Assembly: GCA_028565715.1 (NCBI GenBank)
Contig: JAOXYC010237459.1
Location: 1 to 10,475 of the forward strand
DNA: 10,475 nucleotides
Direction of reading: 5' to 3'
DNA from: Phoronis pallida
Taxonomy: Eukaryota; Phoronida; Phoronidae
The translations under genes and the position numbers were made by a program. Under the pieces are notes generated by a model, which saw only the letters and a list, made by a program, of their open reading frames with translations, ran no database searches and was not told where the DNA came from. This document shows, in pieces, positions 7,601 to 10,475 of this stretch; position 1 is the first letter of the stretch, and each line of letters opens with the position of its first letter.

Positions 7601-10286
7601 TTTGATGAAGCTGTAAAAAATATTTCAATTAATGTACTAAGAGTATTCATTAAAATCACACATATATAAGCAAGGAAATAACTGATACACATTGGATGGA
7701 CCTTTAGCATGACTTTTCAATTGGTGGTAGTTTCAAATACATTGAATATTTTATATGAAGACAGAACAATTTGGATTTCAACTGGGAATCGAACCAAGGA
7801 TATCAGTACTCATCACCTTACATAAATTTGTGAATGTTTTAAAAACACTTTACGGCTCTTAATGAAATGCCACTGTTTTAATAGCACCTACCATAAACGC
7901 CATTATGTATGGGGTCGGTACCATACAAGGCCCTCCACAATAACTGACTCTGTCTTCTAGCCATAACAGGATCTTGTGGTCCCACGAGGTCCAGTAATTT
8001 CTTCACAGCATTTTCCCTCTGGATACATACCACAAGGCTGTCATCTGACGTCAGGTATGTCATGTGCTCAGTATGTCGACTGTCATTCTAAATGGTACAA
8101 GATAATAACATATCAAGAATTCTTCCTTGTGATAAATCAAAACTCACATTTTGTCGACTAATGCAGCCAAAATCAATTGCTTCATGACATGACATAAAGC
8201 AATTTAGGGGGGTGACATCTAAAGATTGACAGAAGGTGTCACGAGTTTAAGTTTCAATTCTAGGTGGACACATGTTATTAGATGTTCAAGTGTGAAAATA
8301 TAGAAAATTCACTTAGAGAGCAACAGGATTTTATTTCAAGGCACTGATGATTATAAATTCAAAAAGATAGAAAAATTCTGAACACTGCATAAACATGGCA
8401 TATTTGCTCAAAATGATTCAAGAGAAATAAAGCTAATCGATTTACAAACACATTTAATTTAGGAAATGCACCAAATTTTGCACATGTTTCAGGAATTTGT
8501 AATGCGAATAAATATTATCACTAAATTTGTGTCTTACCTGATCTATATCCTCACATATCAAATGTTCAGCTTCCTGTTCACTCAACGTCCGCAAACACAA
8601 CCCCACGACAACAAAACCTTCACTGATTATCCGCTTTATAATTCTTGCTAAATGTTTCTTCACAGCGTTAGGTTTCACAACCATCACCGTGGTAAGAAGT
8701 TGAGGCCCGGAGATCATAGATGAGAATATTGACTCATCTACATAAACTGTTTCTTGATTGTCAAGTCGTGATGATTTGGTATTACGTGATCGCTTTGTTT
8801 TGCCAGCGGGACTGAAAAAAAAACACAATTTTTTTCAAATATTGATAAAATCAAATATCTCAATCAATTGGCATTATAATCAAAATGTTGAGTTGTCAAC
8901 TACATTTAAATCTCAACAGTATACTCTTTGCTGTTTATATTGATTCATAATTACAATGTCTTACTATTTTGATCATGCATTAGCTATTTACTGCAAAGTG
9001 CATCACATTACCTTTTTTAATGTTGTCAATTTGACAATATGAGAATAGTTGAGAAAAAAAAAGTTTTGGTCCAAAATAGGCAATTACAAGAAGTCTTATT
9101 TTGTCAAATGAATTCAAATTTTTTTAACATGGCATGCTTATTGCTGGCAGATAAATTAATAATCAAACAAATGCAGAAAAAATCATCCTCATTCATAGGG
9201 AATCAAACCTATGAACTCTCAAGTATCGGGTTTGAATTCCCGTGAATGATAATGATTTTTTGGCATTTGTTTCATTGAATAACATTGAATTCAAAACTTG
9301 TGAATAATACAAACCTGTCTGATGAAGACGGTCCCTCTTGAACACTGGTATGATATGAGGGCGGTAAATATGGCAATAGTGGACGAGACTCAGGATCGGA
9401 GAACAGCTCCCGGTCAAAAAAGAAAAGTGTCGTCAATCTGTACGCCAGCTCGGGGGTTAACGACATCAGTTTTTCCAACCTCCCTTTCTGGTTCGTGTCA
9501 GCGACTGATGTTTTTGTGCTGATTAGAGATTGGATCCGAGTAAATGCATTCACCCCTCTAAGCAGTAACACCATGGCTGGTTCTGGAAGTGAAAAATATT
9601 TCATGACAGGCAGTTACGTAAGGTGAATGTCCATAGAGGATAAACAAAAATTTGACTATGTGAAATTGAACAAGTTGTATGTAAGCCAGCAATGTGCTGA
9701 TGTACACTTGAGTACATGACAAAAATCAAATTTAAACCAAACTTGTCAACAAGTTTATTACACAAGATTTAAATGATTTTTTTGTCCGCTAAAATGTGAG
9801 GCTTGAATTTTATCAAGACATGCAATGATTTCTGGTTCAAGCACTGACCGATTTCACTTGGCACAGATGCCACAAATGTTTGACACTCAAATGTCATCAG
9901 TTCAGTTTTGCTTTTAAGCAAAACTGAACTAAAAGCAAAACTGAACTGATCACTTAAAAGTTCATGTGGTGCCTGTTTTAACATCCATGAAAGATAGTCA
10001 GTAATTAAAAAGAATATTATATGTAACTTTTCTGTACAGTAATTTCTGGGGATACATAGCAAAGAAAAATGGTAACTTTTAAAATAGTTATAGCATTTTT
10101 AATACAAACCTGTGGTGAGGGTGTGAATACTTGGCTTCCATAGTTTATCGCCAACTTCATATGGTGTCAATTCTTTAGCTTGGGAAGTATTAAGACACGG
10201 CAACCATTTCAAGCCAAGCAATTCAAAGCCCTCTGATATTGTGAGTGGCTGCGTTTTACCATGGGGCAACATATTCAATAGATTGG
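4623..10286 (-). CDS. Triple NDK-like domain protein, probable ciliary/axonemal factor (5' end outside window)
   Basis: This entry is the whole gene within the window. Ten exons join in frame: 10286-10110, 9582-9315, 8811-8538, 8087-7892, 7610-7516, 6953-6736, 6127-6037, 5440-5355, 5014-4945 and 4697-4623, giving 515 residues and a stop; at least one exon lies upstream. Residues are numbered from the first complete codon. Three NDK-like domains lie in tandem: about 1-129 (N-terminus missing), 186-325 and 377-505, with a basic linker near 151-163. Domain 2 keeps K194, R283/R284, R291 and N301 but has Y304 at the catalytic histidine position; domains 1 and 3 lack the whole active-site motif. 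Catalysis of phosphate transfer is therefore unlikely. Tandem NDK proteins such as NME7 and NME8 are ciliary, so an axonemal or dynein-assembly role is inferred. A DNAAF8-like identity is a weak alternative from memory. Confidence 0.85.
4698..4944 (-). other. Intron I/J of the NDK-like gene
   Basis: 247 bases. A stretch near 4824-4918 has a short open frame (VPVPPPESKGLEF), but using it requires a different splice phase from exon I. It could be an alternative last exon; I consider it less likely than exon J. Confidence 0.55.
4945..5014 (-). CDS. NDK-like gene, exon I: degenerate active-site region of NDK domain 3
   Basis: Acceptor TTTTCTTTTAG and donor AAGCAG before GTGTGT. It reads QFQEDSVYSKYGAQIMRPNS then IKQ, in the position where active NDKs have R-x-x-F-G-T-D and N-x-x-H-G-S. 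Neither motif survives. One base completes a Gly codon with exon H and the exit is phase 0. If the donor were unused the frame would end at 4930 after only four more codons, giving a slightly shorter protein. Confidence 0.8.
5355..5440 (-). CDS. NDK-like gene, exon H: core strand of NDK domain 3
   Basis: Acceptor GTGATTCCAG and donor GGAGG before GTAAGT. It reads VPMLISGPCLVLAVQRDNAV, the NDK S-G-P-x-x-x-x-x-x-x-x-x-N-A-V strand, followed by MAFDTLLG, the loop that precedes the L-G-P-x-D-P segment. It enters in phase 0 and leaves two bases for a Gly codon. A missing exon here would break domain 3 in the middle. Confidence 0.9.
5545..5875. repeat. Long foldback inverted repeat (about 330 bp) in intron G/H
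   Basis: The arms share CTCAGATGCAAGTAAGTT exactly (right arm 5780-5797, inverted at 5623-5640). They also share TTCAACAAAG, TCGTACACAA, TTTCTAGTTGATTTGCA and AACGCAGAGA with scattered changes. Their common centre of symmetry is near 5710. At 5704-5725 sits a perfect 10-bp hairpin with a 2-base loop. No coding capacity. It is probably a non-autonomous foldback/MITE insertion; the ends are approximate and no target duplication was defined. Confidence 0.82.
6037..6127 (-). CDS. NDK-like gene, exon G: G-F strand and helix of NDK domain 3
   Basis: Acceptor CTTGTTTTAG and donor TCAAAG before GTGAAC. One base completes a His codon with exon F, then FDIVGARMLQFTEEQAEHYL, a textbook NDK strand-and-helix (F-x-I-V-G-x-x-x-x-x-x-T-x-E-x-A-x-x-x-Y). 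It ends HLCNAGSYSK in phase 0. At 31 codons it is easily missed by open-frame searches. The match to the family and the two exact splice phases make it secure. Confidence 0.9.
6128..6735 (-). other. Intron F/G of the NDK-like gene
   Basis: 608 bases of AT-rich sequence. No repeat, RNA gene or alternative exon that I can support. Confidence 0.65.
6736..6953 (-). CDS. NDK-like gene, exon F: interdomain linker and start of NDK domain 3
   Basis: Acceptor TTTTTTTAG and donor CACCA before GTGAGT. It opens VKCPAVDSILNIKTF, a linker of about 40 residues. It then reads SCIVLCPTLLKPIGRTKRY, in the place of the V-x-x-V-K-P-D-A-V strand. The conserved lysine is replaced here by cysteine (residue 383), with an insertion after it. 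GFAEVLECLVNH is the following helix. Exit is with two bases of a His codon. Domain 3 is more diverged than domain 2 but is confirmed by the next exons. Confidence 0.86.
6954..7515 (-). other. Intron E/F of the NDK-like gene
   Basis: 562 bases. Contains a less AT-rich stretch around 7048-7145 (for example ACACCGGTTAAAACGCTAGC followed by TTTCGGACTTAG) that does not resemble its surroundings and may be a fragment of a dispersed element. An open plus-strand frame at 7370-7600 overlaps exon E and is not a gene. Confidence 0.65.
7516..7610 (-). CDS. NDK-like gene, exon E: C-terminal helix of NDK domain 2
   Basis: Acceptor TTTTTTACAG and donor GAAAAG before GTATGC. The first two bases complete an Ala codon with exon D, giving Y-A-S-S where active enzymes have H-G-S-D. 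NYAVSVWERNMFFPEG follows and matches the NDK segment ending in the F-F-P-E signature. The exon closes with ICCSETPQLKSEK in phase 0. The join to exon D restores a continuous NDK motif, which strongly supports both splice sites. Confidence 0.9.
7775..7826 (-). repeat. tRNA-like T-arm relic (possible SINE) in intron D/E
   Basis: On the minus strand GATATCCTTGGTTCGATTCCC contains an exact B-box consensus (GGTTCGATTCC) and a nearly paired T-stem. The expected A box further 5' is not clear. It is probably a truncated tRNA-derived element. It shares the GATA(T/C)C-x-TGGTTCGATTC style of the relic at 657-727, so both may come from one family. Confidence 0.45.
7892..8087 (-). CDS. NDK-like gene, exon D: active-site half of NDK domain 2, catalytic His replaced by Tyr
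   Basis: Acceptor CATTTAG and donor TATG before GTAGGT. Starts NDSRHTEHMTYL, then DDSLVVCIQRENAV (V-V-x-x-x-x-x-x-N-A-V strand), LLDLVGPQDPVMARR (the L-x-G-x-x-D-P-x-x-A-R-R loop) and LWRALYGTDPIHNGVY. The last matches R-x-x-F/Y-G-T-D-x-x-x-N-A-V-H of active NDKs. Every flanking position is kept, but the phospho-accepting histidine is Y304. This is the clearest exon for assigning the family. Exit is phase 1. Confidence 0.93.
8088..8537 (-). other. Intron C/D of the NDK-like gene
   Basis: 450 bases, AT-rich. A plus-strand stretch near 8239-8263 (AGTTTCAATTC) weakly resembles a tRNA B box, but I see no partner A box or tail. Otherwise nothing recognised. Confidence 0.7.
8538..8811 (-). CDS. 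NDK-like gene, exon C: basic linker and first half of NDK domain 2
   Basis: Acceptor is a long T tract ending in CAG and the donor is CAG before GTAAGA, both strong. It starts with the basic segment PAGKTKRSRNTKSSR (about residues 149-163), which could be a nuclear-localisation or nucleic-acid/tubulin-contact patch. It then reads SGPQLLTTVMVVKPNAV, the hallmark first strand of an NDK with the conserved lysine at 194. IIKRIISEGFVVVGLCL and TLSEQEAEHL match the next helix, the G-F strand and the L-x-x-x-x-A-x-x-x helix. Exit is phase 0. Confidence 0.93.
8812..9314 (-). other. Intron B/C of the NDK-like gene
   Basis: 503 bases, AT-rich, containing the 110-bp tRNA-motif palindrome at 9164-9273. 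The splice sites on both sides are good. Nothing else recognised. Confidence 0.75.
9164..9273. repeat. Imperfect palindrome of about 110 bp carrying tRNA B-box-like motifs in both arms
   Basis: The left arm (from 9164: AAACAAATGCAG, A-run, TCAT, CTCATTCA, GGGAATCAAACC) matches the reverse complement of the right arm ending near 9273 at roughly 80% by eye; the centre is near 9219. GGTTTGATTCCC on the minus strand and GGGTTTGAATTCCC on the plus strand resemble B boxes. It may be a foldback MITE or two SINE relics inserted head to head. Confidence 0.75.
9315..9582 (-). CDS. NDK-like gene, exon B: end of NDK domain 1 and linker
   Basis: Acceptor TTTTCACTTCCAG and donor GACAG before GTTTGT. It starts EPAMVLLLRGVNAF, equivalent to the NDK strand usually reading V-x-x-M-V-x-x-G-x-N-A-V. 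It then goes through SLTPELAYRLTTLFFFDREL, which resembles the C-terminal helix and F-F-P-E segment. The conserved R-x-x-F/Y-G and N-x-x-H-G-S elements that should sit between are absent, so this domain has lost its active site. The last part is a Ser/Pro-rich linker (PYLPPSY, EGPSSSD). It exits with two bases of a Ser codon. Confidence 0.9.
9583..10109 (-). other. Intron A/B of the NDK-like gene
   Basis: 527 bases, AT-rich. It contains the 20-bp perfect hairpin at 9896-9950. A frame open on the minus strand at 9769-10062 runs through that hairpin and has no recognisable domain. Confidence 0.75.
9896..9950. repeat. Perfect 20-bp inverted repeat with a third partial copy in the loop
   Basis: Bases 9896-9915 are the exact reverse complement of 9931-9950. 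The 15-base loop, AAGCAAAACTGAACT, is itself identical to the core of the right arm (9933-9947). Two competing hairpins can therefore form, one from the left arm with the loop and one from the left arm with the right arm. It is intronic. Confidence 0.92.
10110..10286 (-). CDS. NDK-like gene, exon A: middle of degenerate NDK domain 1
   Basis: Acceptor ATATATTTCAG and donor ACAG before GTTTGT. The exon enters with one base owed from an upstream exon and leaves one base for exon B. Key segments are EGFELLGLKWL, which matches the G-F-x-x-x-G-L-K strand of NDKs, and SQAKELTPYEVGDKLW, which is in the place of the usual helix ending in a histidine. The earlier part of the domain, with the K-P-D-A-V motif, must lie in an exon beyond the right edge. 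Adjacent upstream sequence within the window does not provide it. Confidence 0.82.
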
Positions 10287-10475
10287 CTGAAATATATGAA
10301 GAAAAGTGTAAAATCATGAAAATGCATTTTCAGTTATTACTTTCTTTTAAACTGGCGTGAGTGTTTTCAAAATGATCATATTTTTTCTGTATTTTGAACA
10401 AACTTTCTTGTGGCTGTAAGTGTTAGTATAGTTGAAATAAAAACAACAATTGTTTTCAGCGACATGTTTCGACGA

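Noticed and set aside
9769-10062. Minus-strand 97-codon open frame between exons A and B
   Set aside because: It runs through the triple-copy hairpin, has no domain, and exons A and B already join perfectly to give a continuous NDK motif.
10345-10475. Possible upstream coding exon open on the minus strand to the right edge
   Set aside because: The frame has no NDK-like strand, its composition is AT-driven, and no donor was found that gives the one-base phase needed by exon A.

Overview
The window looks like nuclear DNA from an animal with motile cilia, probably a marine invertebrate. It is AT-rich, and its coding sequence is broken into short exons with GT-AG splice sites and introns of roughly 170 to 1,170 bases. 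One gene is extracellular and lectin-like; the other has a tandem domain architecture best known from axonemal proteins. I see no bacterial operon, phage or CRISPR feature. I cannot name the species or phylum from sequence alone.

Left part (1-2472, minus strand): the 5' end of a secreted lectin-like gene. The order is signal peptide and PAN/apple-like domain (2164-2472), one sushi/CCP domain (1790-1994), the first two thirds of a C-type lectin-like domain (370-621), and probably the start of the next exon at the window edge (1-31). The splice phases of the first three exons agree, so this is one reading frame that leaves the window on the left. Its large second intron carries a degenerate tRNA-like sequence, probably the relic of a short interspersed element.

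Middle (2473-4413): intergenic and mostly AT-rich. The main content is a MITE-like foldback element of about 470 bp (3008-3477). It has long inverted arms and a strikingly GC-rich core built from four copies of a 24-bp unit that forms perfect hairpins.

Right part (4414-10286, minus strand): ten consecutive exons of one gene, in phase from end to end, giving 515 residues up to the stop codon. The upstream exons lie outside the window. The protein holds three tandem nucleoside-diphosphate-kinase (NDK)-like domains, and each appears to have lost the catalytic site. The middle one is easy to recognise, but its active-site histidine is replaced by tyrosine. Tandem NDK-domain proteins are typical of axonemal dynein and ciliary factors, so a structural or assembly role in cilia is the best guess. 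Orthology is not settled; a DNAAF8-like or NME8-like protein is possible but unproven.

The introns of this gene hold several foldback sequences: a 330-bp inverted repeat (5545-5875), a 110-bp palindrome carrying a tRNA B-box-like motif (9164-9273), and a perfect 20-bp hairpin with a third copy of its arm in the loop (9896-9950). I did not find a convincing new multi-gene system. The most interesting items are the triple degenerate NDK protein and the unusual palindromic repeats.
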